Positions 18,016-26,305 of a stretch of 64,000 nt of DNA are shown here, piece by piece (position 1 is the first letter of the stretch; the number at the start of each line of letters is the position of its first letter). Both the position numbers and the translations under genes were made by a program. This DNA comes from JBBQXY01 sp051004815. GTDB taxonomy: Bacteria; Chloroflexota; Ktedonobacteria; Ktedonobacterales; Ktedonobacteraceae. The stretch is taken from positions 1-64,000 of the forward strand of contig JBPCJY010000227.1 in the NCBI GenBank assembly GCA_051004815.1, written 5' to 3'. The notes beneath the pieces were generated by a model, which was not told the origin of the DNA, made no database searches, and worked only from the letters and a program-made list of their open reading frames with translations.

Positions 18016-19143
18016 CACGCATTCCGGGTCGCGAATTTGTAAGCTTTGCTGCACAAACCATTTCGTCGCGGGACAGCCACCATGGCAGGTGGTGTATTGT
18101 CCACAACCTGTGCAGGCACCGCCGCCCATGGAGCGATAGAAGCCAAAGGTGGCGGAGTTGCGCCATATCTCCTGGAAGCTGTTCTCGTGCAAGTTGCCCG
18201 CCTCAAATTCGGGAGCCTGGAAGAAGGCGCAGGGATAGACCTCGCCTTCGGGGCAGACACAACAGGTAGCAGTGGCGGCACCACAGACATCAAGCCCAGG
18301 CAACTTTTGACCGAAGGCGTTGAGGTGAAAGAATGAATCGGCGGTTAACACGTCGGGGTGCTCCTGGAGCCACACGGTAAACTCGCGATACTGCTCAGTA
18401 GTGGGATGCAGTTCATGCCAGACGGCCTGTCCACGACCGGAAGGGCGAAGACGCGTCACGCGTAACCTGGCGTTGAAACTGGCCGCGATCTCGTAGAGAC
18501 GGTCTAGCTCGGCAAAGCTGTAGCGGGTCAAGACGCTATTAACGGTGAGGCTATGGTTCTCGGCGGCTAGCAGTTCCAGGCCCCGTAGCGCACGTTGGAA
18601 GACGCCCTTGCCGCGGATAGTATCGTTCGTGGCCGGGGTGCCACCATCCAGGCTGACCTGAAAGTAGAGCGGATCATATTGTTTCAGACGACGCGCCCGC
18701 TCAGCCGTAATCAAGGTGCCGTTGGTGCTGACACACATCACGAGGCCGCGCTCGGTGCAGCGTTCGAGGACTTGCCAGATACCGGGATAAATAAATGGTT
18801 CGCCACCGCCAAAATGAAGCTGGAACACCTGCATTTCCGCGAATTCATCGACGAGGGCCAACGATTGTTGCGTAGTCAGCTCACGAGGGCGACGACGTCC
18901 CGAAGAGGAGAGGCAGTGGACGCAGGCGATATTGCAGGCCGCCGTTATCTCCCAGGTAACAGTAATCGGTGCTGATAAGCCTCCCTGTAAAAAACGTTGC
19001 GAGCCGCGCCCCCTCTTTTGTGGCACCAACTCCCCCGTTTGCTGCATAGCGGTCAAGGCCAGGGGGTGCAGTTTGCCTACCGTTCCCACTTTTTGGGATG
19101 CAAGGCGGCTGTTTCGCCCAAAAAAACGTATTGGTTCCGTCAT
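18004..19143 (-). CDS. mftC: Mycofactocin-type radical SAM maturase MftC
   Basis: 379 residues. Radical SAM motif CxxxCxxC is C70-N-I-A-C74-V-H-C77 in TWEITAACNIACVHCLSSSG, followed by FGGGEPF and VSLDGGTP. The SPASM region has clustered cysteines (CCVCPEGEVYPC, ACTGCGQYTTCHGGC) for auxiliary Fe-S clusters. MftC decarboxylates and cross-links the C-terminal Val-Tyr of MftA. ITRLRPSGRG, here VTRLRPSGRGQAVW, is characteristic of the MftC family. The N-terminal roughly 50 residues before LQGGLSAPITVTWE are an extension. AGGAG lies upstream. mftB precedes it after a 253-nt gap containing a repeat. Confidence 0.88.
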   Translation of the reverse strand: MTEPIRFFGRNSRLASQKVGTVGKLHPLALTAMQQTGELVPQKRGRGSQRFLQGGLSAPITVTWEITAACNIACVHCLSSSGRRRPRELTTQQSLALVDEFAEMQVFQLHFGGGEPFIYPGIWQVLERCTERGLVMCVSTNGTLITAERARRLKQYDPLYFQVSLDGGTPATNDTIRGKGVFQRALRGLELLAAENHSLTVNSVLTRYSFAELDRLYEIAASFNARLRVTRLRPSGRGQAVWHELHPTTEQYREFTVWLQEHPDVLTADSFFHLNAFGQKLPGLDVCGAATATCCVCPEGEVYPCAFFQAPEFEAGNLHENSFQEIWRNSATFGFYRSMGGGACTGCGQYTTCHGGCPATKWFVQQSLQIRDPECVLMG

Positions 19144-19189
19144 GAGAGATTGCTCCTGTGATATAAATTGACAAGCAGTTCAGTTTCCA

Positions 19190-19350
19190 GCAGGGTACCC
19201 GCAAGGGCTTACACGGGGAGGGTTTTTGCACCGCCCGTCGCCGCCTGTCATTCTGAGCGCAGCGAAGAATCGTTCGTGGCACGGAGATTCTGCGCGGCGC
19301 TCAGAATGACATTCCCCCTCGCCCATGCCTTTCCCCAAAAAACCTACCAG
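19190..19350. repeat. Dispersed palindromic repeat between mftB and mftC
   Basis: Contains GGGTACCCGCAAGGG, GGAGGGTTTTTGCACCGCCC and a palindrome CTGTCATTCTGAGCGCAGCG / GCGCTCAGAATGACA (about 19246-19312). This is the same module order as in 5636-5734 (GGTTTTTTGCA, CGCCCGTCGCC, CTGTCATTCTGAG). It ends near CCAAAAAACCTACC. It separates two genes that are normally adjacent, in the place where one might look for a precursor peptide gene; none was found on either strand. Confidence 0.8.
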
Positions 19351-19396
19351 TGAAAGACCCTGGGTGGGGGTGGATGGGTATGTCCGTAGTCATAAT

Positions 19397-19681
19397 TCAT
19401 ACACCTTCAACATGGATATAGCCACGTTTGACTAGATCGTCGAGGGCCGCGAAGAGTTTCTGTTTACTGGCAAGAGAATAGTTGTGGCTCGCAATGGCGG
19501 CAGTGATATTGCCCTGGTACTGTTGTTGCCCCACGAGCAATAGTTCGACCAGTTGTGGTGAATTGATAAAGGAAAGGGAACCACGGTCGGCACAGCCATA
19601 TTTGTAGAGGATGCCGCCAAAGGCTTCGCGGCGAATCTTTACCTCTGAGATGAGCTGATAATCGCCAGGGGATTGAGACAT
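19397..19681 (-). CDS. mftB: Mycofactocin-type chaperone MftB
   Basis: 94 residues from the ATG at 19681, chosen because AAGGAG lies 7 nt upstream; the ATG two codons earlier is only 1 nt from that site. The pattern VKIRREAFGGILYKYG, then SLSFINSPQLVELL and the C-terminal LDDLVKRGYIHVEGV, matches MftB, the RiPP-recognition (RRE/PqqD-like) protein that binds the MftA leader for MftC. It has its own promoter (19726-19754) and heads the unit reading into mftC. Confidence 0.8.
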   Translation of the reverse strand: MSQSPGDYQLISEVKIRREAFGGILYKYGCADRGSLSFINSPQLVELLLVGQQQYQGNITAAIASHNYSLASKQKLFAALDDLVKRGYIHVEGV

Positions 19682-19725
19682 AGGCATGCTCCTTGGCCAG
19701 GTAAAGCACTGTATCCACGCAAGCA

Positions 19726-19754
19726 AGCATACCTGGGAAACAGGGCAAAGTCAA
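19726..19754 (-). promoter_or_regulatory. Sigma70-type promoter for mftB
   Basis: On the minus strand, TTGACT (19749-19754), a 17-bp spacer and TATGCT (19726-19731). It lies in the 86-nt gap between the sigma54-type activator and mftB and would give a leader of about 35-40 nt. No -24/-12 GG/GC element was seen here. Confidence 0.65.
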
Positions 19755-19767
19755 GGTTTCCGCATCA

Positions 19768-20796
19768 TCACGAATGGGCGAGGCGGTAGCGCAATTGGTC
19801 GCGGGACATGTGCAGGAGGGCGGCGGCTTGAACTTGATTGCCATGGCAACGTTCAAGGGCATCCTGGACAAACTTGTGCTCGATACGGCTTAAAAATGCT
19901 GGCAGGTCTACCCCTTCGGGTGGCAGGGTGAGCTGTGCTTGCATCTCTTGTAAGCGCAGGGCGGCACTGCTTCCTGCTTTGAGGATAGTATCGGGCAGGT
20001 CTTTGGGGTAGATCACCCGGTCATCGCATAGAATCTGCCCACGTTGCAGGGTGCTGCGCAATTGGCGCACATTGCCGGGCCAGGAGTAGTGCAGCAGGAA
20101 TTTCATCGCCGCGGGGCTAATGCTCAGAGGTTCCGTGTCTTCGCTGTGCTGCTGGAGTAAGAAATGTTCGATAAGGGGTGCAATATCCTCCGGTCGTTCG
20201 CGGAGAGGCGGGAGCGTAATGGCAATGACTTCGAGGCGGTAATAGAGGTCTTCACGAAATTCTTTACGCGCAACGGCGGCCTTGAGATCAACATTAGTGG
20301 CGGAGATGATACGTAAATCGACATGAATTTCTCGTGTGCCGCCCACACGGCGAAAGCTGCGTGTCTCCAGAAAACGCAGCAGCTTAGCCTGTAAGCCAAG
20401 TGGCATGGAACCAATTTCATCCAGGAAGAGGGTACCGCCATCTGCCCGCAACAGGTGTCCTTCTCGCAACACCTTGGCATCGGTAAATGCTCCCGCCTCA
20501 ACGCCAAAAAGTTCTGTTTCCAGCAGAGTGCCAGGGATAGCGGCGCAATTGAGAGCGACAAACGGGCGAGCGGCGCGGCGACTCAAAAGATGAATGGTCT
20601 GGGCCGCGACATCTTTTCCCGTACCACTTTCGCCCTGGAGCATCACCGTCGATGGGAAGGCCGCGACCCGGCGTATCATCGTCGCGACCTTGTGCATGGC
20701 CTCACTCTTTCCCACGACCATCTGTATAGCAATGTCAGGGTTCTCGTGGGGAAAACCCTGCTCAAATGACGCCACTCGCCCCACTCGCCCATGCAC
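19768..20796 (-). CDS. Sigma54-type AAA+ activator (NtrC-like), no receiver
   Basis: About 342 residues. AAA+ domain: Walker A GESGTGKD, Walker B GGTLFLDEIG, sensor regions RIISATNVDL and REDLYYRLEVI, then a Fis-type HTH (HGNQVQAAALLHMSRDQLRYR). The sigma54-contact loop, canonical GAFTGA, is GAFTDA. There is no receiver or PAS domain; only about 25 residues precede the AAA+ core. The GTG at 20796 was chosen because GGAGG is 7 nt upstream; a GTG at 20814 is the alternative. Follows the DUF4388 gene and precedes mftB, suggesting local regulation. Confidence 0.85.
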   Translation of the reverse strand: MHGRVGRVASFEQGFPHENPDIAIQMVVGKSEAMHKVATMIRRVAAFPSTVMLQGESGTGKDVAAQTIHLLSRRAARPFVALNCAAIPGTLLETELFGVEAGAFTDAKVLREGHLLRADGGTLFLDEIGSMPLGLQAKLLRFLETRSFRRVGGTREIHVDLRIISATNVDLKAAVARKEFREDLYYRLEVIAITLPPLRERPEDIAPLIEHFLLQQHSEDTEPLSISPAAMKFLLHYSWPGNVRQLRSTLQRGQILCDDRVIYPKDLPDTILKAGSSAALRLQEMQAQLTLPPEGVDLPAFLSRIEHKFVQDALERCHGNQVQAAALLHMSRDQLRYRLAHS

Positions 20797-20838
20797 ACAT
20801 ACACCTCCATCCACAACTCGCTACCTGATCAAAGCAAT

Positions 20839-22185
20839 TTAGCGTCCATTGCTGGAGGGGACATACACACCGTTGAAATAGAGCGGACCGCTGGGCTGCA
20901 ATGGTTGCAAGGGCTGAGAAGCAGGAATCCAGCCTCTGCCCGGCACAAACGTTGCACCATTCCCACCATTGCCCCATTGTGACTTTGTTTCAATAGAGAG
21001 TGCTGATTGAAATGATGGTGGCAGAGCGTCTGTGGTAGGACCTACTGCTGTCCAGGGTGGCACCGCGGAGGCGGCATACCCAGGGGCAATATGGCCATTC
21101 CCCAGACCAGCCATGAGCAGTCCACGCGAAGTAGGTGACAATTCCGCTATAGCGGCTGGCTGTCCACTCGTAGGTTGCACCAGCCCAAGCGCAATCAGTT
21201 CAGCCGCAACCTGGCAGATGATGTGCGCAGGCATTGCCAGTTCCTGACACACCTGCTGCAAAGTTGTCTGCCCATCAATGCGCGTCAGCAAGCGCCAGCG
21301 TTCAGGCGTGATCGGCAATTGCGGATTCTGTTCGCGTAACGATGAAAGGTCTACCGGCATCAGCACCATATCGGCGCGGAGATACGAACTGTTGATTGGC
21401 GGAGGTGCCATAGGTGTAGTAATGCGCTGTGGTGGCGTCAGTGTCGATACAGTTGGCGTATCTAAATCGCAAAATATATTCAGAGAGGGCAACGGTGAAT
21501 CAGGTGTAACGGAAGCTACTATGGCAGTAGAAATTGGCTCGTCAGTAAAAATTTGCACCGCATTCAAAGCGTGAGTAGTGGCACGCGTAGACTGCGTTGG
21601 TACCATAGGCGTTATAGGCGTTATAGGTGTCGCGGGTGCCAGTGGTGGCTGCTGTGTTTGAACTACTGGCGGGGCTAGTTCCACCTGTACTCGTGGTGGT
21701 TCTTGAGGAGTCATAACTGTTGGAGCTGGTGGCAACAGGGACATACAGGAAAGAGCGACGAGCAATCTATCCACGGGAGGTTGCTGTCCATCCTCAAAAT
21801 AAAGGGTACCATTTTGCCAGGTGAAAAGTACTTTCAAGACATTGGTTGCTTCTTTTGTGGCCCACGCTCGCAGCCCCTCATGACTGACATAGCCCAGTTC
21901 CATCAATGTCAAGGCAACGCGTGTCTCGCCAAAATGTGCTTCGCCAATGGATTGGAGGGCATCTTGTAACGCTGATTGTGAAATAACGCCCGCCTGCAAC
22001 AGCCGTTCCCCCAGGGTTGCATTGGCTCGCACGGGGCCGATACACATTAATCGACCATCTCTAAAATAAAGTTCTACCCACTGTTCTTCTTGCTTAATAA
22101 CGAGCAACCCGGTCTTCGCATGAGTTTCAATTCCTTGCAGGATTGACGCTAGACTGACCTGCTCCAATGTACCTATAAGAGACAC
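20839..22185 (-). CDS. DUF4388 (PATAN-like) domain protein
   Basis: 448 residues. Residues 1-60 (LIGTLEQVSLASILQGIE, KTGLLVIKQEEQWVELYFRD, GRLMCIGP) are a DUF4388/PATAN domain. Residues 60-150 form a second helical part (LGERLLQAGVISQSALQDAL; FTWQNGTLYFEDGQ). A long Pro/Thr/Gln-rich linker follows, then a winged-helix-like segment (ITPERWRLLTRIDGQTTLQQ). Such proteins occur in two-component and motility-type signalling. Probably co-transcribed with the activator downstream. Confidence 0.75.
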   Translation of the reverse strand: MSLIGTLEQVSLASILQGIETHAKTGLLVIKQEEQWVELYFRDGRLMCIGPVRANATLGERLLQAGVISQSALQDALQSIGEAHFGETRVALTLMELGYVSHEGLRAWATKEATNVLKVLFTWQNGTLYFEDGQQPPVDRLLVALSCMSLLPPAPTVMTPQEPPRVQVELAPPVVQTQQPPLAPATPITPITPMVPTQSTRATTHALNAVQIFTDEPISTAIVASVTPDSPLPSLNIFCDLDTPTVSTLTPPQRITTPMAPPPINSSYLRADMVLMPVDLSSLREQNPQLPITPERWRLLTRIDGQTTLQQVCQELAMPAHIICQVAAELIALGLVQPTSGQPAAIAELSPTSRGLLMAGLGNGHIAPGYAASAVPPWTAVGPTTDALPPSFQSALSIETKSQWGNGGNGATFVPGRGWIPASQPLQPLQPSGPLYFNGVYVPSSNGR

Positions 22186-22430
22186 AATAATTCACCGCCC
22201 GTCAAAAACGGCTCCGTGGCAAGTTTCTTTTCCGTCCCCCACCGCTACGGAATTATCAACTTGCATCAGAGACCACTACGAATGTTGCATTACAAATATA
22301 CGCCGACTCAATTGTCTTGCTTCTTTACGAAGCATTCTAACTGTTGACGAACACTGTCAACATTGTTCTTCCAGCGGGGGTCATGCTAACCCGGTAGACT
22401 ATATAGCTCTACCATAAGTGCTATAAACAC

Positions 22431-22454
22431 AGAAAAGGCTTGCAAGCCTTTTCT
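22431..22454 (-). terminator. tRNA-Ser terminator
   Basis: Perfect 24-nt inverted repeat made of AGAAAAGGCTTG and CAAGCCTTTTCT, 5 nt past the tRNA 3' end on the minus strand, with a T run in the descending arm. Confidence 0.75.
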
Positions 22455-22459
22455 GTAGG

Positions 22460-22543
22460 CGGAGGGAGAGGGATTCGAACCCCCGGGGCGATTAACCCAG
22501 CTGTTTTCAAGACAGCCGCAATAGACCACTCTGCCATCCCTCC
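22460..22543 (-). tRNA. tRNA-Ser (UGA anticodon)
   Basis: On the minus strand the acceptor arm GGAGGGA pairs with TCCCTCC. The anticodon stem GCTGT/ACAGC encloses the loop CTTGAAA, giving anticodon TGA. A long variable arm and the T loop GTTCGAATC identify a class II tRNA-Ser. CCA is not encoded (GCCT follows). An accessory region begins on its upstream side (higher coordinates), a common insertion setting, though no att repeat of the tRNA 3' end was found. Confidence 0.95.
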
Positions 22544-22745
22544 GTAGGCTAGTTTACCACAAGTCATAGGCATTAGGGAAGAGGTACGCAAAAATTAGTC
22601 GTTTTCCTCGTTTAATTACCATGCTTTTCGTCCGCTAAGTTCTCTTGCCAGGCCTGTTCGTGTTTTGAAGCAAGCAATCAGGTTTATATATAGGAAATAG
22701 GACTTTTGGGATATTGTTAGGGTTTCTATTACTAAGAAGCTCATC

Positions 22746-23000
22746 TCATTGCGTGTGAATTGAGGGTACTACAATATATTCTTGCCGTTGCCTATCCCAA
22801 AATATATGGATACCCTGGTTTATAAACCAGTCGGAGAGAGCAAGATATTTCTTTTCGGCTTCCAGCATGGCCTTATATGCCTCTTCCATCTGTGTGCCAT
22901 AGGAGTACATCATCTTTCTTCTCTGTGCGTCATAGTCTCGGCTGAATACTTTGAGATCAACTAGCTTTTGCCCTATTTCTCCTGGCGTCAATGTCGTCAT
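22746..23000 (-). CDS. 84-residue conserved protein, copy 1 of a duplicated module
   Basis: Not recognised as a named family. Charged, mostly helical protein (EIGQKLVDLKVFSRDYDAQR, EEAYKAMLEAEKKYLALSDW) ending in a short strand region INQGIHIFWDRQRQEYIVVP. It is about 60% identical to the protein at 28843-29097 and the C-terminal 25 residues are almost invariant. Divergently paired with a small XRE regulator, as is its paralog. A good promoter precedes it (23042-23070). The context suggests a regulator/effector pair; toxin activity is not shown. Confidence 0.8.
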   Translation of the reverse strand: MTTLTPGEIGQKLVDLKVFSRDYDAQRRKMMYSYGTQMEEAYKAMLEAEKKYLALSDWFINQGIHIFWDRQRQEYIVVPSIHTQ

Positions 23001-23041
23001 TGCTCAAGTTCTCTCCTTTTGTGTCGATGGATGGGAGTATA

Positions 23042-23070
23042 ATCATATGACTGTACATCTACCGTGACAA
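23042..23070 (-). promoter_or_regulatory. Promoter of the 84-residue gene (copy 1)
   Basis: Minus strand TTGTCA (23065-23070), 17-bp spacer, TATGAT (23042-23047). It lies in the 149-nt divergent gap, where the XRE product could bind. Confidence 0.65.
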
Positions 23071-23149
23071 TCATACGACAAATATCCAAGTTCCGTCAAG
23101 CAGAGGACAGGACTACAATGCCTTCAATCTGAGGAGTAAGGGGGTATAC

Positions 23150-23374
23150 ATGATACGCTTAAAGGTGAAAGAGATCGCTGAGGCCAAAGGGTTCAGCATG
23201 GGGCAACTGCACCGTGATGCGGGGGTGGATAGGAAAACCATTCAGAGGGTCTATAGGGAACCTACGAGCGAAATATCTACCATTACCCTGGACAGGATAG
23301 CTACCGCCCTCGGTGTTCATGTGTGCGACCTCATTGAGTATACTCCTAACCCCCCACGTACCCCACCTGAATAA
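23150..23374 (+). CDS. Small XRE-family HTH regulator, copy 1
   Basis: 74 residues. Cro/C1-type HTH: LKVKEIAEAKGFSMGQLHRD, then AGVDRKTIQRVYRE (recognition helix region) and LDRIATALGVHVCDLIEY, typical of the YozG/short XRE subgroup. No other domain. Divergent from the 84-residue gene. Paralogous to 29198-29446, which shares the KLKVKEAA..RGISMGKLSR framework. Likely autoregulates the pair through the intergenic region. Confidence 0.88.
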   Translation: MIRLKVKEIAEAKGFSMGQLHRDAGVDRKTIQRVYREPTSEISTITLDRIATALGVHVCDLIEYTPNPPRTPPE

Positions 23375-23432
23375 ATGTTGCCACGCTAGAGATACCCGAT
23401 GATCTACAAGAAGATGAGAATAGAAGAGGAAT

Positions 23433-23606
23433 ATGACACAACAGCAAAACAGACCCGAATCCTCTACCGACGAAGAGCATACTATTCACGCCTTAAACAT
23501 TCATGGAGCGTTTTTTGAACGAAAGTGCCAAGATGTTGTACATAACGCGAAAAACTGGCAGATACAAGATACCAACTATCCAGTTGGTAAATGCCCTACG
23601 AAGTGA
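23433..23606 (+). CDS. Small protein or N-terminal gene fragment
   Basis: 57 residues, with AGAGG just upstream of the ATG. HALNIHGAFFERKCQDVVHN followed by NWQIQDTNYPV resembles the beginning of a larger nuclease-like protein, then the frame ends abruptly (GKCPTK stop). No continuation was found in the other frames up to 23803, where nothing else is recognised. Probably a truncated relic; a genuine small protein is possible. Confidence 0.4.
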   Translation: MTQQQNRPESSTDEEHTIHALNIHGAFFERKCQDVVHNAKNWQIQDTNYPVGKCPTK

Positions 23607-23803
23607 GCGGATTTTGCCCTCTGAGCGGGCAGTTTGCCCCCAATCATGAGCAGCACAGCTATTGGCAGCAGATCAAGCCGCTCCACAAGCGAACATTTGC
23701 ACACCATTTTTGTAAATTCGGCACGGAGAAGACAGGCAAATTGAAGACGCCGTTAGCTCCTGCAATCCTTGCGAGAGAGGCTATTTTGTAGTAGTATAGA
23801 CTT

Positions 23804-24127
23804 ATGACTATGACCAAAAATGACATCTCCGGTGGTGTTGTCCACGAATTGCCAGAGGACTTACGGAAAACCCTCGCTTCTGACGCGGAGGCGAGAGCCT
23901 CATGGGAGGATCTTACGCCTCTTGCACGCAATGAATGGATATGCTGGGCGATCTCCGTGAAAAAACCAGAAACCAGAAGGCAGCACGTTGAAAGGGTGCG
24001 CACGGAACTCAAAGAGGGAATGCGCCGACCTTGCTGTTGGTATGGCTGTATTCACCGCACGGATAAGGCAGTAAGTCCTTCGGTACAAAAAGTAGTACTC
24101 GATAAACAATCTAAAAAGTCATCATAA
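23804..24127 (+). CDS. YdeI/OmpD-associated family protein
   Basis: 107 residues. VHELPEDLRKTLASDAEARA, SWEDLTPLARNEWICWAIS and KPETRRQHVERVRTELKEG match the YdeI C-terminal domain. The conserved tail RRPCCWYGCIHR, which ends many members, is present. Function unknown. Its 3' end overlaps the 3' end of the convergent DUF1801 gene by 6 nt; the two families are often associated. Confidence 0.82.
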   Translation: MTMTKNDISGGVVHELPEDLRKTLASDAEARASWEDLTPLARNEWICWAISVKKPETRRQHVERVRTELKEGMRRPCCWYGCIHRTDKAVSPSVQKVVLDKQSKKSS

Positions 24128-24547
24128 ATGATGGCTTTCATAGAATGAGGGCTCATTTGCTTCTGACTTGTTCAGCCCCACAGCTTCCGGAATGAGTGCT
24201 TTTAACGCGGCTTCATTGATGATATCACCTTCGTGAAAGTCGATAGCACGAGCCGTCTTGCTATCTAGGCGCGTGTTAAAGAGCTTGTGCGGATCTTTCA
24301 TCTGAGCACCCTTGAGGAATGTCAATCTTACGGCGTTCTTGAGGGTATCGCAAAAGCAGAGTATTCCATCATGAGACCACACGGGGACTCCCTCGGGCCT
24401 TGAGGGCTTTTTCCACTTCACTTCTTCAACTAAGGCAGGGTCAGCTTGTTTGATCAAAGCGTGCAGCCGTGACAACATCTCACCCCGCCAATCATCATAC
24501 TTTTTGATGATGGCATTTATCTGCTGAGCAGCAGACTTGTCTTCCAT
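24122..24547 (-). CDS. DUF1801 domain protein
   Basis: 141 residues. YDDWRGEMLSRLHALIKQAD, EEVKWKKPSRPEGVPVWSHD and GILCFCDTLKNAVRLTFLKG fit DUF1801 (YdhG-like alpha/beta fold, no known reaction). GAGAT lies 7 nt before the ATG. Convergent with the YdeI-family gene. Confidence 0.85.
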   Translation of the reverse strand: MEDKSAAQQINAIIKKYDDWRGEMLSRLHALIKQADPALVEEVKWKKPSRPEGVPVWSHDGILCFCDTLKNAVRLTFLKGAQMKDPHKLFNTRLDSKTARAIDFHEGDIINEAALKALIPEAVGLNKSEANEPSFYESHHL

Positions 24548-24638
24548 ATGAATCTCTTTCTATTATGGTTGCTCCAGCATTATATCATTGCCATCTTTAC
24601 TTGTGGTTTGAAAGATAACCTGGATCATGGGGTTGGCA

Positions 24639-24744
24639 GCTGGTAAATTAACTGAAGGGTGGACTGATTTTGCACTGAAAGGTGGGAATTTACACTGAAG
24701 GATGGAACTTGTCACTTCGATACCTGGAAAAACCGCTTTCCATC
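24639..24744 (+). repeat. Left copy of a 105-bp inverted repeat
   Basis: Begins GCTGGTAAATTAACTGAAGG and ends CGCTTTCCATC. It carries three spaced ACTGAARGRTGG motifs (at about 24651, 24673 and 24695), as in transposase-binding subterminal repeats. About 88-90% identical, in inverted orientation, to 26306-26410. Together they bound a 1.56-kb segment. Confidence 0.88.
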
Positions 24745-24860
24745 TGACTTCTTCCATCAACATCTTGTAAATATGCCCCTGATGCTATAATCTACGATAT
24801 GCTGATAGATGAGCCAGCTATTTACATGTTGGGCAGATGCGAGCAGAAGGGGTGCTGGGT

Positions 24861-25376
24861 ATGATCCTTCCGAAAGACCGCGACCCTCGTTTCGTGACGA
24901 TCCGCCGTGGTGGAACCCTCACCGATTCGGATCATCAGCTCCTCGCTCTTTGGGCGACATTGTGCGCGGAGCACGTTCTTGACCTCTTCGAGTCGGCTCG
25001 GCCTGAGGACCCGCGACCGCGCCGGGCAATCGAGCATGCCCGCGCCTGGGCGCGTGGCGAGGTCACGATGACCCAGGCTCGCTCGGCAGGCGGCCATGCA
25101 ATGGCCGCGGCCAGAGACCTGCGCGGGGCAGCCCGGCATGCCGCATATGCTGCTGGCCAGGCAGCAGTCATCGCGCACGTCGCCGCGCACGAGCTGGGTG
25201 CGGCCGCCTATGCGATCAAGGCCGCACGTGCTGCCGCGCCGGAAGGAGAGGGCGAGAGCGCAGGGCGGCTCGAGTGCCGGTGGCAGCGCGACCAGCTCCC
25301 GGAGGCGATTCGCGAGCTCGTACTCGACGACCAGCGGTTGCGGAACGACATCTGCTGGTCGGTGTTCGACTGCTGA
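24861..25376 (+). CDS. Imm5-like putative immunity protein
   Basis: 171 residues, all-helical, Ala-rich. TIRRGGTLTDSDHQLLALWA, AEHVLDLFESARPEDPRPRR, AIEHARAWARGEV and VAAHELGAAAYAIKAARAA match the Imm5-type immunity family of polymorphic toxin systems. The start at 24861 is favoured by AAGGGG 8 nt upstream. The GC content is visibly higher than in the neighbours, suggesting transfer from a high-GC (actinobacterial) donor. No cognate toxin is adjacent, so it would be an orphan. Confidence 0.65.
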   Translation: MILPKDRDPRFVTIRRGGTLTDSDHQLLALWATLCAEHVLDLFESARPEDPRPRRAIEHARAWARGEVTMTQARSAGGHAMAAARDLRGAARHAAYAAGQAAVIAHVAAHELGAAAYAIKAARAAAPEGEGESAGRLECRWQRDQLPEAIRELVLDDQRLRNDICWSVFDC

Positions 25377-25655
25377 TAGGCTCCAGGTTCCCAGGAGCAC
25401 AGCCAGAAAGGCGGCAGGCAAACAACACACAGGAGAGTGCAAAATACTCTGATCATGCTTCAGGTTTCCTTCCTCCGCAGGTGATAGAAGCAAATATACC
25501 TGCCAAAGCTGAAGTGGCGGCTTCCTCACCCACTGAATTGACGCGCAACGGCGCAAAACGATCTGCGGGGGACTTTCTGCCTGGGCTAAGAGGGCGCTCC
25601 CTGCCCGCTTTTTGTGGTAGTCTAGAAGCAAAACCTAAAATCAGGAGGCAAGCGC

Positions 25656-26189
25656 ATGACGAATCAGAGCGAAAACAGCACAGAACCCATCAGCAAGAAG
25701 CAGCTCCTCGCCGAGCTACAGAGCGAGCAGGCGGCATGGCTGGCATTGCTCGACGAGATTGGTGAGGAGAACATGACGCAGCCGGAGGTCGCAGGAGGCT
25801 GGTCGATCAAAGATATCGTTGCCCACATAACCGGGTGGCGACGGCGCACGGTAAATCGCTTCCGGGCTGCCCTCGATCCCTCGACGGACATGATAGCACT
25901 CTGGCCAGCGGAATTGCATGAGGACGACGAGGTTGACGAGATTAACGCCTGGATATACAAGGTCAACCGGGATCGCCCCTTGGCCGACGTCCTCAACGAT
26001 TCACACGAGGTTTTCCAGCAACTGGTCGCCGAAGTCTCCGCCTTGAGCGATGAGCAGCTCAACGATCCCCAACGCCTGCCCTGGTTTGAGGGTGAGCGGC
26101 TCACCGGGGCCTTCCTCTTCGACCACTTCCACGAAGAGCACGAGCCCGACATGCAAGCGTGGCTGGCAAGGGTCAAGCAGGCAGGATAA
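25656..26189 (+). CDS. ClbS/DfsB-family four-helix bundle protein
   Basis: 177 residues. SKKQLLAELQSEQAAWLALL, EVAGGWSIKDIVAHITGWRR and the C-terminal HFHEEHEPDMQAWLARVKQ fit the DinB-like ClbS/DfsB (DUF1706) family. ClbS protects colibactin producers from their genotoxin, but most members are uncharacterised. Strong AGGAGG site. Also GC-rich and inside the inverted-repeat cassette with the Imm5-like gene: two self-protection-type genes together. Confidence 0.8.
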   Translation: MTNQSENSTEPISKKQLLAELQSEQAAWLALLDEIGEENMTQPEVAGGWSIKDIVAHITGWRRRTVNRFRAALDPSTDMIALWPAELHEDDEVDEINAWIYKVNRDRPLADVLNDSHEVFQQLVAEVSALSDEQLNDPQRLPWFEGERLTGAFLFDHFHEEHEPDMQAWLARVKQAG

Positions 26190-26305
26190 AAGAGGGAGCA
26201 ATTACCTACGAACAATCAGACAGCCAACCAGCGTGAAAGCGATATTCCAACGGTTTGTCAAGCTCTCGATGAGGATGCAATTACAAATTCAGTGAAAAGT
26301 ATCCT

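Noticed and set aside
22460..22543. tRNA-Ser as the attachment site of an island starting at 22.5 kb
   Set aside because: No duplicate of the tRNA 3' end and no integrase adjacent were found.
23591..23791. 66-residue open frame after the small fragment gene
   Set aside because: No ribosome site and low-quality composition; overlaps the end of 23433-23606.
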